Origin: Neoconidiobolus thromboides FSU 785
Taxonomy: Eukaryota > Entomophthoromycota > Entomophthoromycetes > Entomophthorales > Neoconidiobolaceae
Assembly (NCBI GenBank): GCA_025603075.1
Contig: MU626284.1
Span: forward strand, 96,170-160,169
DNA: 64,000 bases
Reading direction: 5' to 3'
The position numbers and the translations under genes were made by a program. Shown here in pieces: positions 46,500 through 57,243 of the stretch (position 1 is the stretch's first letter; each line of letters starts with the position of its first letter). A model generated the notes under the pieces. That model was not told where the DNA came from, did not search any database, and worked only from the letters and a program-made list of their open reading frames with translations.

Positions 46500-47264
46500 A
46501 TGATAAAATCTAAATTTCAAGCTATTATTAGAAAAATATTCGGACCAAATGAAGGTAATGGCGACTTAGATGCATTGAAGCTATCATATTTGAATTTAGA
46601 TAATGAGTTTTATTGGAACATACTTAATGCAGCTGGTAAAAAATACCAAATGAAAATCAATAGGCAAGAAATCTATCTACTTTGCGATAGTAATGAGCTA
46701 CACGTTCAAATGAACTTTGAAGAGATAATGGCCGGAAAAAGTCTTCAGATGAAGTTTATGATCATGGATGGAGTTGAAAAGAATATAGCAACTTTGATAC
46801 CTATCAATAGTATGGAGTGGCAGCTTCATACCATGAACAATGATAAAACATTTTCGATCAAACTGAGAGGCGATATGTGTAAAATAATCTACAGTAAAGA
46901 GAATATAGGCAGCTACATGGCTAAATCAAGCATCGAAGGTACCTTCAAACTATACAAAATCATTGATCTAACAGATAGGATATTGATTGTACTTGCTTAT
47001 GCTTTACTCAATCATCTATTGAAGTGTTTCTTAACCTCAGTTCACCCAGATACCAAAAACTCAAAGAGAGCTATCATGAGCTTTGATTTTGGTAAAATTA
47101 TTGCTTTATCATTCGGAAAAAAGGGTTACGAAGCATATTTAAATAAGAGTTTTATTGAAGATGGGTTTGCTAAAGAATACAATTTTACGTCAATCTTTGG
47201 TACAGTTGGTCAATTTGACTTACAACATGGAGGTTGCGGTGCTGGTGCTGGTGATTGCTTTTAA
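46500..47264 (+). CDS. uncharacterised protein, possibly LURP-one/tubby-like barrel
   Basis: This 254-residue single-exon protein is not firmly recognised. Residues ~37-180 alternate short hydrophobic strands with charged turns: FYWNILNAAGKKYQMKI, EIYLLCDSNELHVQMNF, MKFMIMDGVEKNIATLI, MEWQLHTM, FSIKLRGDMCKIIYS and GTFKLYKIID. A strongly hydrophobic helix follows (RILIVLAYALLNHLLKC). A barrel of strands around a hydrophobic C-terminal helix is what LURP-one-related and tubby-like proteins show, so that fold is offered as a hypothesis. The end is odd: a Gly/Cys-rich tail HGGCGAGAGDCF, reminiscent of the Gly/Cys tails on some such proteins. It could be membrane-associated by acylation of the tail cysteines. 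A strong TATA box precedes it. Confidence 0.55.
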   Translation: MIKSKFQAIIRKIFGPNEGNGDLDALKLSYLNLDNEFYWNILNAAGKKYQMKINRQEIYLLCDSNELHVQMNFEEIMAGKSLQMKFMIMDGVEKNIATLIPINSMEWQLHTMNNDKTFSIKLRGDMCKIIYSKENIGSYMAKSSIEGTFKLYKIIDLTDRILIVLAYALLNHLLKCFLTSVHPDTKNSKRAIMSFDFGKIIALSFGKKGYEAYLNKSFIEDGFAKEYNFTSIFGTVGQFDLQHGGCGAGAGDCF

Positions 47265-47705
47265 TTTTAAGCTTTACTTTTTTAGTTAACTTTATATTTT
47301 AAAGTCATGAATTTAGATCAATATCTAGCTTTGTTCTCATCTTGTTTTTGTTGTTTCTAATAAATATTATAACTTACCTTTTTGATATTTATTGTTCCTT
47401 TTATTTGACTCAAGAACTAACAAATCACATTTAGAACAATGTATGGGGATATGTTTTTAGGTTAAGAATCTTATTAACAATTCTTCCGCTCAAATAGTAC
47501 TTAAAAATGGAAAAAGCGATGAAATAAAAAAACATCTCCATATGCTCTACATGATGCTCAAAATTCAAAGAGTTTAAAAAGTGGACAAAGTTAGAAACGA
47601 AAAATGACATTCACAATATTTTTAGTTGTAGAATTAAGCACTACGATTGGCTAACTTCATTACTTAATTATTTTGGGTAACTTATCAAGTAATCGTTTTT
47701 TAATA
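47265..47705. other. spacer containing a MITE
   Basis: It holds MITE copy 8 at 47442-47544, about 160 bp before the carrier ATG. Nothing else was recognised. Confidence 0.55.
47442..47544 (-). mobile_element. MITE-like element, copy 8 (reverse)
   Basis: The ends are TA-TGGGGATAT and ACATCTCCA-TA. The interior is the reverse of the family with TCAAATAGTACTTAAAAATG. It lies in the promoter region of the mitochondrial carrier gene. Confidence 0.78.
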
Positions 47706-48872
47706 ATGACAGAAGGTGTGGAAGTAACAGCTGATGAAATAAACAGAGACGCCTTAGCTGAAACAAATATCAACTGTGAAATAAACATACCACCAATACT
47801 TAATGGAGAAATAGACCCGATAAACCAAATAAAAAATTCACCATATTCTTCTGTATTAACTGGGATTGCTCGTTCTGTAATCATGTATCCTTTATATTTT
47901 TGGTTTCGCGCCCCAATAAAACTGTTCAGGCCAATAAGAATAGATTACTTAGATTTAGCCAGAGCGCTTGTTCCACCTGAACAAATGAAAAAAAAAAGTG
48001 GACAATTAATTAATTTTCGAACTACATCTATTGGGTTGATATCTCATGCAGTCAAAAAAAAGGGGGTGAAATTTATACCAAAGTATGTTTTGCCACCTAT
48101 GTTTATCAATTCGTTTATTGGGATAAGTCTATTTGCCACTTATGATCAAACACTTCCCATCTTCAAGAATTATTTTGACCAAAGTACTTCTTTTTATCTA
48201 GCTGGGTTTATGGCTGGGTTTTCACAATCTATTATAGCAACCCCTTTTGACTCAATAAAAATAAGGATGGAGGCTAAGCAGCTGTTAGATGGAAAGCATA
48301 GGAATATATCGACGTATTATAAATCCACATTGAAACAGTTGGGAGTTAGTGCAGCTTATCGTGGGTTTTTGTTAAATTGTGTAAAAGTAATAATTATTAT
48401 TTATCATTTAATTTTTACTAAAAAGAACTAGGATTCATTAGGATTTGCAGCCTTTTTTGGATTGTTTGAAAATAGCAAAAGATATTTGACAGATCATTAC
48501 GGTATAATAAAAGCACCTGAAACAAAACTAACTTGGGGTCAAGTATTTAAACAAGGAAGTATAGTTGTAGCATCAGGAATTATAGCTGGGACAGGATTCC
48601 AATTTATAGACTACCCTTTAGAAAAAGCCAGAACAATACTATTAGTAAGGGCTGGCAAAATGGAAATTAATCAACCTTATTTCAAAAAACTTTATAGTGG
48701 CACCGCAAAGCAAATACTCAAGCTTATCAAAAGGGAAGGTGCAAGGAATTTTTTCTTTAAAGGATTCGGTAATTCTCTGTACAAAGCTGTTCCTTCTACT
48801 GCAGTTGGTTTTCTTTGTTATGAGTTTATTTCCAATCACTTTGGTCCTGTTACTTATAAAAATCCTTTTTGA
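47706..48872 (+). CDS. atypical mitochondrial carrier family protein, two exons
   Basis: Exons are 47706-48386 and 48432-48872 with a 45 bp intron, giving 373 residues. Mitochondrial carriers move metabolites across the inner membrane with three ~100-residue repeats. Here repeat two carries PFDSIKIRMEAKQLLDG and repeat three PLEKARTILLVRAG, both valid carrier signatures. The first repeat has only PLYFWFRAP where Px[DE]xx[KR] is expected, so its signature is degenerate. The ~60-residue acidic N-terminus and the segment RIDYLDLARALVPP are extra. It resembles the poorly studied fungal YFR045W-type carriers, but this is from general recollection. The ATG at 47706 is the first in frame. The substrate is unknown. 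Confidence 0.8.
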
Positions 48873-49307
48873 TAATTATTGAGTATTTGTAAATTAATAG
48901 ACATATTAAATAATAGTATAGTTAATGATTATCATGATTTATTTTATTTCAATTAACGATGATAAGGTTTTTAGCTATTTTTGACGCATTATACAAACAG
49001 CATATTAAATTATTTTCACAAAAACTATTAACATTTATTAGCTTATGATTCAAAAGACACTTACCAAATATACAATAAATTCATTGTTAGTAGTATATTC
49101 TAATATAGCTTATAAATATTATTACTATTCTGCTTAATAGTGTTTTATAACCGATTTAAATTTAAAAACCTCTATTAAAATATACATTAAAAACATAAAC
49201 ATCTAAAAAATCATAAAAAACCAGATAACACAAACATAGTTAAATTAAGATTTATTAGAAAACTTGATAAACCTTGTTAAGGTATAATAGCACAATTATT
49301 AAGCTAA
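48873..49307. other. spacer, no gene seen
   Basis: AT-rich convergent spacer between the carrier (+) and the 55-residue peptide gene (-). No repeats recognised. Confidence 0.5.
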
Positions 49308-49475
49308 TTACCACCAAGTTGGACAAGGCTTAGTTTTGGTTTTAGTAACATATGTAGTAGTAGTGCTAGTAACGTAGGTAGTTGGACGTGGAGGGCAATG
49401 TGGAGGTTTCCAATCATTTATCAAGTCTTGAGAAAGGATTGAAGAGGCAAAGAAAACTATAGCTAAAAATTTCAT
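49308..49475 (-). CDS. 55-residue secreted Thr/Pro/Cys peptide
   Basis: An ATG at 49475 opens a signal peptide (MKFLAIVFFASSILSQ) followed by a short mature peptide with PPHCPPRPTTYVTSTTTTY and TKTKPCPTWW. It has two cysteines in CP contexts and many Thr. The Thr-Val-Thr and TKTKP/CPT phrases recall the repeat protein at 50284-50835, 0.8 kb away, so the two may be related. On the minus strand a TATAAAAGA box lies about 85 bp upstream. The likely fate is secretion or attachment to the cell wall, with O-mannosylation of the Thr residues. It is short, but signal peptide plus promoter make it credible. Confidence 0.6.
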   Translation of the reverse strand: MKFLAIVFFASSILSQDLINDWKPPHCPPRPTTYVTSTTTTYVTKTKTKPCPTWW

Positions 49476-49557
49476 TGTACTTGTTATATGTTAAAAATTA
49501 ACCTCAATGTCTGTTTAAATATTAAATGTTTTTAATTTTCTTGAATTAAAAATCTTC

Positions 49558-49566
49558 TCTTTTATA
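49558..49566 (-). promoter_or_regulatory. TATA box of the 55-residue peptide gene
   Basis: On the minus strand this reads G-TATAAAAGA, 83-91 bp before the ATG at 49475. Confidence 0.4.
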
Positions 49567-50216
49567 CATAATCTTCTCAAACTGATTACAATACAATAAT
49601 ATGACATGTTTTACTAAAAATTATATATAATTGTCTTATAGCTAATTTTAAAATACTTAATTTATTTCACATTTGATTTCGAGATTAAAGAATTATTACA
49701 TATAAATCGAAATCCAAAGTAACAATAAGATTTGAAGTTGGTACAAAGAATCAATCAATCTTTGTATAATTTAAAAATAGCTATTATGATTTGTCTTAAT
49801 CAGCTATATTTTAATCAGAATACTTATAATTAATAAATAAAGAGCTCAAAATGTATTTTTAGAAATAGTAGCTATTAGAAAACCTTAATTCTATTCAAAT
49901 GATGTAAAATTTGAACTTGCTTTATAATATTTTCTTAATTCTCAAGACTTTACTTGATCTCAATAAGTTATTTATTTATCATGGAGTAAATTAAAAGTTA
50001 AATCAAAATTAATTTATATTATGTGAAAAACAAGTTTTATAATAAAAAATAGCAGTGTGTTCTTTAATTTATCACTTCTCTGTCTATATTGGAATTTTAA
50101 TGAAAGTTAAAGGAAATCCTTTTATTACTGAAATTTCAAAATACTAAAGCTATGATGATAAAGAGCATTAAAACTATAATGATGACAAGTTAAGTGAAGA
50201 GATATGAAAATTAAAG

Positions 50217-50223
50217 TATAAAA
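50217..50223 (+). promoter_or_regulatory. TATA box of the Thr/Cys repeat protein
   Basis: G-TATAAAA lies 67 bp before the ATG at 50284. Confidence 0.4.
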
Positions 50224-50283
50224 CTAACAATAACAGAATAACAGAATTAAATTTAAACTACTTTTCGATTATTTATAAAATTA

Positions 50284-50835
50284 ATGTATAAAATTTTAAC
50301 TTTAGTTCTCGCAATTTCTTTAAGATTGAACTCTCATAAAATCGAGAAATGTAAACCAAAATATTGTCCTACAAATACTACTACATCTACGATAATCATT
50401 ACTTGTCCCAATACTAAAACAATCACGGTTCAGCCTACTACTTGTCATACTAAATACTGTCCTACTAGTACAGTAACCTCGACTTTGACTGTGACAAATA
50501 CTGATACTAAAACTATAACTATTAAGCCCACCACCTGTTCTACTAAGCACTGCCCCACTGATACGGTTACTTCAACCTCGACTGTGACAAATACTGATAC
50601 TAAAACTATTACCGTTAAGCCTACTACCTGTTCTACTAAGCACTGCCCCACTGATACGGTTACTTCAACCTCGACTGTGACAAATACTGATACTAAAACT
50701 ATTACCGTTAAGCCTACTACTTGCTACACAAAAGATTGCTCAACTGGAACTGTTACATCAACTGTATTAGTTACTGATTATGAAACCAAATGTATTACTG
50801 TAAGCCCTACTAATTGTTATACTTATAGTTATTAA
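50284..50835 (+). CDS. secreted Thr-rich tandem-repeat protein with paired cysteines
   Basis: This 183-residue protein opens with a short hydrophobic leader (MYKILTLVLAISL) that looks like a signal peptide. The rest is about five copies of a 31-residue unit: a C-x4-C pair (as in CSTKHC), then a Thr/Ser/Val run (PTDTVTSTSTVTNTDTK) and TITVKPTT. The central two units (from about 50538 and 50631) are almost identical at the DNA level with a 93 bp period, so the array has expanded recently. Outer units are more diverged. Alternating Thr-Val residues suggest an extended beta structure with heavy O-glycosylation, and the C-x4-C pairs could form disulfides. It resembles fungal wall or adhesin-like stalk proteins, but no GPI signal is visible. 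The function is unknown. Confidence 0.7.
   Translation: MYKILTLVLAISLRLNSHKIEKCKPKYCPTNTTTSTIIITCPNTKTITVQPTTCHTKYCPTSTVTSTLTVTNTDTKTITIKPTTCSTKHCPTDTVTSTSTVTNTDTKTITVKPTTCSTKHCPTDTVTSTSTVTNTDTKTITVKPTTCYTKDCSTGTVTSTVLVTDYETKCITVSPTNCYTYSY
50538..50723 (+). repeat. 93 bp coding tandem repeat
   Basis: Two consecutive 93 bp units inside the Thr-rich gene differ at only a few positions. Flanking units are recognisable but diverged. Confidence 0.8.
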
Positions 50836-51343
50836 TAAAAAGCTTTATTATAATATTGTTTTTTTAATTTTATGTTTCTAGTTTTTTGACTTTTGATCTA
50901 ATAGGAAATTAGAACGATAAATCAAATCAAGGGATTTTATGACAGCTATTATGTTTCTTAGCATCAAACCTTGAAGTATTTTTCAAGATCCAAAAAAGTG
51001 TATTTTTTACAAATTTTATGCTAACCTTTGGCAGTCATTTTAAGAAGGTTTTAAAAGATGCGCTGAAATAATATTGTTATATCAACTGTTTAAATAAAGG
51101 TTAGTATAAATGTATTCAGGGTTATGAATCAGCCAAAAAGGATTAAGAAAAGTAAAGGAATTTCTCCCCTCCCTAAAGTTAGGATTACATAGCGAATTAA
51201 AAAATAACCAAATGTTGAAACTTGGCGCTTAGCTTTATTCTATTGGCTTTGAAATTTTGTTTTTTATGTAATTAATTTGAAATAGCATAAAAGTGGAAAC
51301 CATAAATTTAAAGTTTATTTTTTTTAGATTGTTGTTCTATAAA
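50836..51343. other. spacer before the GRAM-VASt gene
   Basis: A T-rich tract ending TTTTTTTAG lies just before the ATG (about 51316-51327) and might be a 5' UTR intron acceptor. No gene was recognised. Confidence 0.45.
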
Positions 51344-53680
51344 ATGTCCAGTTCAGATGAATTAAAAATTGCCGGACCAGTAAACGGAGGCAGCAAGAAA
51401 TCAAAACAAAAGCTTGCACCATTACCTTATTCACCTAGTACACCAGGCTTCCCCTTATCGCCGCAATCGGACATTAATATAAAAGAGCCACAGTCAGCAC
51501 ATATAGCCGAAGAGACGGAGGAAAAAAAGCAACTCAGTACCCCTAAAATTAAAATTCAAGGTAACGGGCTTACTTTACCTTTAGCCAAAGCAAAGCCTTC
51601 AAAGCCTATGATTCCTAATTTAACTACTAAATCTCTCCCTCGTAACGCCAACCCTTTTGAGTTTTCTCCAGGTTCCCCATTGTCATTAACAGATGAATTG
51701 ATCAAAACTCTAAATGGTGATAAAAGATCTGACAAAAGTTCGGAAACAAGCCTGGATCTGAAGGGTTCTAATGAATTAACTAAAACAATTGATCCAAAAG
51801 AACTTGAAAGTTTAGAAAACCATAAAAATGAATCAGCTAATATAAATAACATGGATGAAGAAAATTTGAATTCAAAAAAGGATAAAAATGGAGATCAAAG
51901 CGATTCGATTAGTATTAATAACTCAAGTTCGCAAACGCAAAATGAAGCGATTCATATGGATTCTGTTAGCAAGAAAAAAAATTCCGACTTTCATACGCTC
52001 TTCCCAACAATGCCATTATCTGAGCTTTTAGTTTCTGGTAATATTATCAATACTTTATTACTTTGCTTTATTAAATTAAATTATAGATTACGGTTGTGCA
52101 CTTCAAAAAGGAACTTTGGTACAAGGGAGACTTTATGTAACTCAAAACTTTGTCTCATTTCATTCTAATCTTTTTGGCTGGGTTAATAGGGTAATTTGTT
52201 TTAATAGTTTGAATCACATTTACAATATTAAATCCCTTTCTAGATATCAATACCTTTTTCTGAAATCGTATTCATAGAGAAAAGACATGTGGCTTATGTA
52301 ATCCCAAGTGCTATCCAGGTCAACACACTACATCGTAAATACATGTTTACTTCTTTTAGAAATAGGGACTCAGTGGTCATGCAGCTACTTAACTTATGGA
52401 AAGATATTCGAACAAATCTAAAACGTCCGTCATCAAATAATACAGAAAAATCAATTGATACGTTTAGATCGGAACTAGAGACTATCGAAAATACTGAAGA
52501 TTCTTATTTTCCTACATTAGATATAACTCACAAAAACCAAGAATCAGTAAACCTATATCCAGCTGCAATTTCAACTGAGCCATCAAACAGCAAAGAGTTT
52601 GATTTTGAAAGCTCTAATAGTAAAACAGCTGACGAAGCAACTTTATGTCCGTGCTATTACACTGGCCATCTTGATACAAAGGTTTTGGATAAAGTTATAC
52701 ATATGCAGCTTAGTGAATTTTATAATTTGATTTTCGGAGAAAAAACCGAGTGGCTTTATAGATTTTTATCGAAGTTTAATTCAGATGTTAAAGTGGAACC
52801 GTGGGATGGGCCAGTACGTAAAATCACGTATGTGAAGCCATTAACAAATCCATTAGGACCCAAGTCAACAAGGTGCATTGTCACGGAAAGGCAAGTTGGT
52901 TTTGATTTCCCAAATCATGCTACCATTGAAAGCTCAGTAGAATCCTTAGATGTTCCCTCTGGTTCATCTTTTAGAGCCAAAATACGATTCTGTATGATGA
53001 ATGATGGTTTAGGAGGAACCCGTGTTGTAGTTACTGGGGGCAGTGAATGGCTAAAATCGTCTTGGCTTAAGTCAGCAATAGAAAAAGGCATAACAGATGG
53101 GAACCAAACTTACTTTAAAGAATTTGACAATGAGATACAAAAATACCTGAGTGGTAAATCTGATTTATTAGATTCCTCTATTCCACAAATAAGTAAAAAA
53201 GGAAGCAATGAAATTAACACATCCCCGAAAGAAGAAACCGGTAATCAGAGTAATGGTCCTGAGCAAAATAGCACCGTTACGGGAGTGACAGCTATGATGA
53301 ATCTAGCATCAAAGTCATTTAATGATGTGGCAGAATATATTAATGATTTACCACAGTCATATTCTCTTACTGTGGTATTGATTTTGTTAACAATTATGAA
53401 TCTTTTTTATTGGAAATCCATATATGGTTTACATGATGAGTTAAATTTAAAAAATTCAGATCAACTACCACAAAAGAAACTAATCAAAAATGAAAAGTTA
53501 TCGAACTCTATTAATACAATATTAAACTCAGTCAAAGAGCTTGCTCTATCGATAAAGAAAATTGAAAATCAAATTGATGAAACAAATGTAATAGGGAATT
53601 TAATTAACAAAAAGGATGAAGACCGAAAAGAAGAAAATAATGAGAAAAGCGATACAAATAATAATGAACCAAATACCTAA
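51344..53680 (+). CDS. GRAM and VASt domain membrane protein (Lam/Ltc1/GRAMD1-like), three exons
   Basis: Exons are 51344-52037, 52087-52190 and 52244-53680, giving 744 residues; introns are 49 and 53 bp. Family members sit in the ER at membrane contact sites and move sterols between membranes. The first ~210 residues are Ser/Pro/Lys-rich and disordered. The GRAM domain (about 212-320) has FPTMPLSELLVSGDYGCALQ, GRLYVTQNFVSFHSNLFGWV, then IPFSEIVFIEKRHVAYVIPS and KYMFTSFRNRDSV. The VASt (StART-like) domain follows at about 400-570 with DTKVLDKVIHMQLSEFYNLI, VKPWDGP-type contacts and CIVTERQVGFDFP. One hydrophobic C-terminal segment (SLTVVLILLTIMNLFYW) near 640-660 would anchor it, followed by an acidic coiled tail. 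This is the standard Lam architecture. Confidence 0.92.
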
Positions 53681-56600
53681 TCTAACCCTTTTATTTTTTC
53701 AGTGTAGTTTTAAGTTTTTACCTTTATTAAAATTTGTTAGATTAAATCATACCTATTTTTATTTATTTTTATCTAAACTACTTTAACTAGTTTTATTTAA
53801 TATATGAGTTATAATGTTTTACACATTATTTATATAGCCATGAATGAGTTTATGTAACTGAAACACACATTTTTTTAAGTCACTAATACTAATGAATAAA
53901 TATATAGATGTAGTTTTTCATTCAAGAATTTTACTAACAGTTATTCTACTCGAACAACACTTGAAAAAAGTGATGGAGTCAAAAAAAAAGCCTTATATTT
54001 TGAATACTTTATATTGGTTGTTTGTTTCATGTTTAAAAAAGAGCAAATAGTAATACGGTAGTTAGGTACACTATAGATATAATATTTTTACTTAATTTAT
54101 TACTATTTAATCAATTATCAATTAGTTATTACTTTTGGACAAACTCTCCATTAACACATTGTTGGAATATATATTAATATATATTTTTAATTACTGATAG
54201 TATAAATTTCTCACCTATAGTTTACTTCAAACAATAAAATTAGATTTAAGAGGGCAATAAGTTCGTATTATTAATTGAAGCTCCTCTCAACATGGATTGT
54301 TAGAATTTAGCAAACATAAAAAATTGCCCGCTTTTCACGTGTCGTTATTTATGATCTAAGTTAGTAAGCCTTAAATTCGGATTTTTAGAAGGAATATTGT
54401 AATTTCAGAACAAAGTTACAAGTTCATTATTTGTACAGCAACCAATCATATCCTTGGAAATAATTTCTAAATTTATTTTTACAAAAATTAGTCATTTTAG
54501 CTTTTATATGAAATCCTTAATGGTATGATGTTTATTGCCTTAATTATTTCCGACAAAAAAGGCATCCGCTAGCCTCTTGGCCTAGAATTATTTTTGGTAA
54601 GGTCAAATACTATACAATTAATCTCAGTTAGCTATTTAGATGGTTGCAACTTTAAAATATTCCGTTTCATAAATTATCCATGAGTTTTAGAATACTATAT
54701 AATAGATATCCTTAAATAAACATTATACTACAATAGGTGAGCTACTTGAATGTACTCTTTTATATCGAAGCTTAACTTTTTAAATTTAAAATATAAAAAA
54801 TGAAAATAAAAATTTGTACATATTTTTTATCCTTTCTAAGCATGGTAAATAAAACAATATAGTCAATTTTTATACTTGGACTTTGTTTTTTTGGGTGATC
54901 CTTGGCTCATTTGAGATTTATGTTGAAAAACTATCTGCTTCTATACTTTTTTTGTAAACTGACATATATAGCAATATGTGTTATTGTATTGAAAAAACCA
55001 ATTCTAATAAGCTTTTCTCGCTGTTATTAATACTAATATACTAATTAGGAAATTTGCACTTACTAAAACTATATAAAAGTAAATTTCCGAATATAGCAAT
55101 AGTATTTTTATTAAATTTCATAATTTTATTATCTATGACATTGGATATGCTGTAAATAGGTGACTGTATTAAATAGTTTATTATTCGCGTGAAACTCTTT
55201 CATGTTATTTCAGGATAGGTACAAGAGCAAATCATATGTCTTCTTACTCGCTTAAAGTATGCCAAACGTTTAAAGCAAGAGCATTCTAAAAGCTCGCTTC
55301 GTATAACTTCTGAATTATATTTACAATCTTGATTCTATACATTAACGACTTGGGTACATTTAAGTGGGATAATAGTTAGGGTGTTAAAATTATTTAATAA
55401 TAGCTTTATGTCTTGTTAATTTTTTTGTCAAAGATAGTCTATTTTTTATTAGTCTTTGCAAAATATTTCTCTTTTGTAATATTTGTTACTTATTGGGTTT
55501 TTTTATCGAAGCTTGAATAAACCATAGATTGTGAGAAAGGCATGGTATAGCAAAAAATTTGAATATTGAAAACAAAAGGTGTATAAAGAGGTTTTGAGTG
55601 AATAAAGATTCTCATCTATCTTGCTATCCAGCTTCGCTTAGCATTTCCACTCGCTTTATATTAATTCTCTACTGAAAAAAAATACTAATGTTGTAAATGA
55701 TGAAAAAAGGCGAACTTCTGCAACTAAATTTATAGTTTATAGCTGGAACCTTTACTTATTTTCTCTGAACTTTTAAATACATTAAGCTGTGAACCTTAGT
55801 GCTAAACTTTATTTTTTCACTTAGTTCACTGGGTTCTGTCCTGATTTATTTTATCTTTCTGTAATAGACCATTTGAAACTTTTGACTCGCTCAAGGTTTA
55901 TTAGAATTTGTATTAAATCATAAGCATAGCGGAAATAGTTTTATTTTTATTTCCTGTAGTTTTGGTTTTTCTCTTTACTTAGTCTGTTAATCGTAAATCA
56001 TTGTTATTTTATTTTTTTCAAAGCTTTATATAGTATAAAGCAATTATACCAGTAAATATTTAACATGTATATTCACTTTAAATAAGTTTTAAGTAATTGA
56101 GGAAGTAGTTAGTATAATAATACTGTTTTCAATACTCATGGATTATCGAAGAACTTCAAAACTATTAATGTATTATATGCCTAATGGATTGACTTACAAA
56201 TTACAAGTAGTTTATTTTTGATGATACAACTTTTGAGCAATACTTGGATCAAAGAAGCTTTAACTCTTTTGTGGTAAAACTTTTGCTTAATATTCTAATA
56301 AACAATATATGTTAAGTTCTGTTTATTTCCGCCCTTAAATTATTTAGCTTTTATTAATTAGTATTCTTTTCATTCTGTATTATTGAATACCTGCATTATA
56401 TACTAATATAACAAGATCATAACAATTTTAAATTATATAATAGAATCCACTATGTTTTGGAATTCTTTTAACTATAAATTTAAAATCGAAACAAAACTAG
56501 GATTAGTAAATTTCAATACGTTTAATTTATATTTTCAACTTTAGCTAGTTAATGTTAAAATAAGGATCTCCCCCGCTGATATGAAACCAATGTGTATGGT

Positions 56601-57243
56601 ATTTCAAAAGTCCACATTCATTAATTTTTATTTTCTTATTTTTATTCCTTTTCTATAAAATACCACATAGGGCTGTGCCTATTACTCAAAAATAAGAAAA
56701 TTTCGATAATATCATTTCCATTTTTAGTATAAATGACTTGTTGTTTATACATAAATTAATATAATATATACGATATTCTCAAGCTAGTATTATAATAGTT
56801 GAATTTAGCCTAGAATACTTTTAATTAGATTTATTAGTCTATTTTTATTAAAAAATAGATATGAGATAATGCTGCTAAAAGCTACATTAACTCTGATTTT
56901 GAAATTCAAGATTTAAAAATAAGAGGTTATTACTTAAAAAGTATAATAAAAGTCATAAAATAACCCCAAACTACTAAATATGAGCTTAATGATACGATCT
57001 TTGTAACATTTGTTTTATGATTAAGTGTAAATGGAACATTGAAAAAATTTACAAAAAGCTATTTTTAGTTTAGAGCTAATTTTTAAAGTATAAGTTATTA
57101 TTTTATTTAATCATTCATAAATAGAAGGTTACAGCATCACTATTGACTAAAAACGCCATAAAAATAGAAATGGGAATTTGGTTTTGCTTTCAAGGTAGTT
57201 GCAAAAAAACAAATATCAATGGAACTTACCATAAGCATATTAA
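53681..57243. other. 3.5 kb spacer, one degraded MITE
   Basis: MITE copy 9 is at 53902-53998. The rest shows no gene, RNA or repeat that could be supported. Confidence 0.5.
53902..53998 (-). mobile_element. MITE-like element, copy 9 (reverse, strongly degraded)
   Basis: The family interior is recognisable (TCAAGAATTTTACTAACAG, CTCGAACAACACTTGAAAAA, GATGGAGTCAAAAAAA), but both terminal repeats are mutated. Confidence 0.55.

Larger units (their letters stand above)
49476..50283. other. divergent spacer between the two Thr-rich secreted protein genes
   Basis: It holds a minus-strand TATA box (49558-49566) for the left gene and a plus-strand TATAAAA (50217-50223) for the right one. No other feature was recognised. 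Confidence 0.5.

Noticed and set aside
47442-47544. MITE as a regulatory insertion in the carrier promoter
   Set aside because: It lies ~160 bp upstream of the ATG, but similar copies lie in all types of spacer, so no specific regulatory role can be argued.
50320-50651. Val/Ser-rich minus-strand frames within the Thr-rich repeat gene
   Set aside because: They are by-products of the 93 bp repeat; no signal peptide or promoter on that strand.
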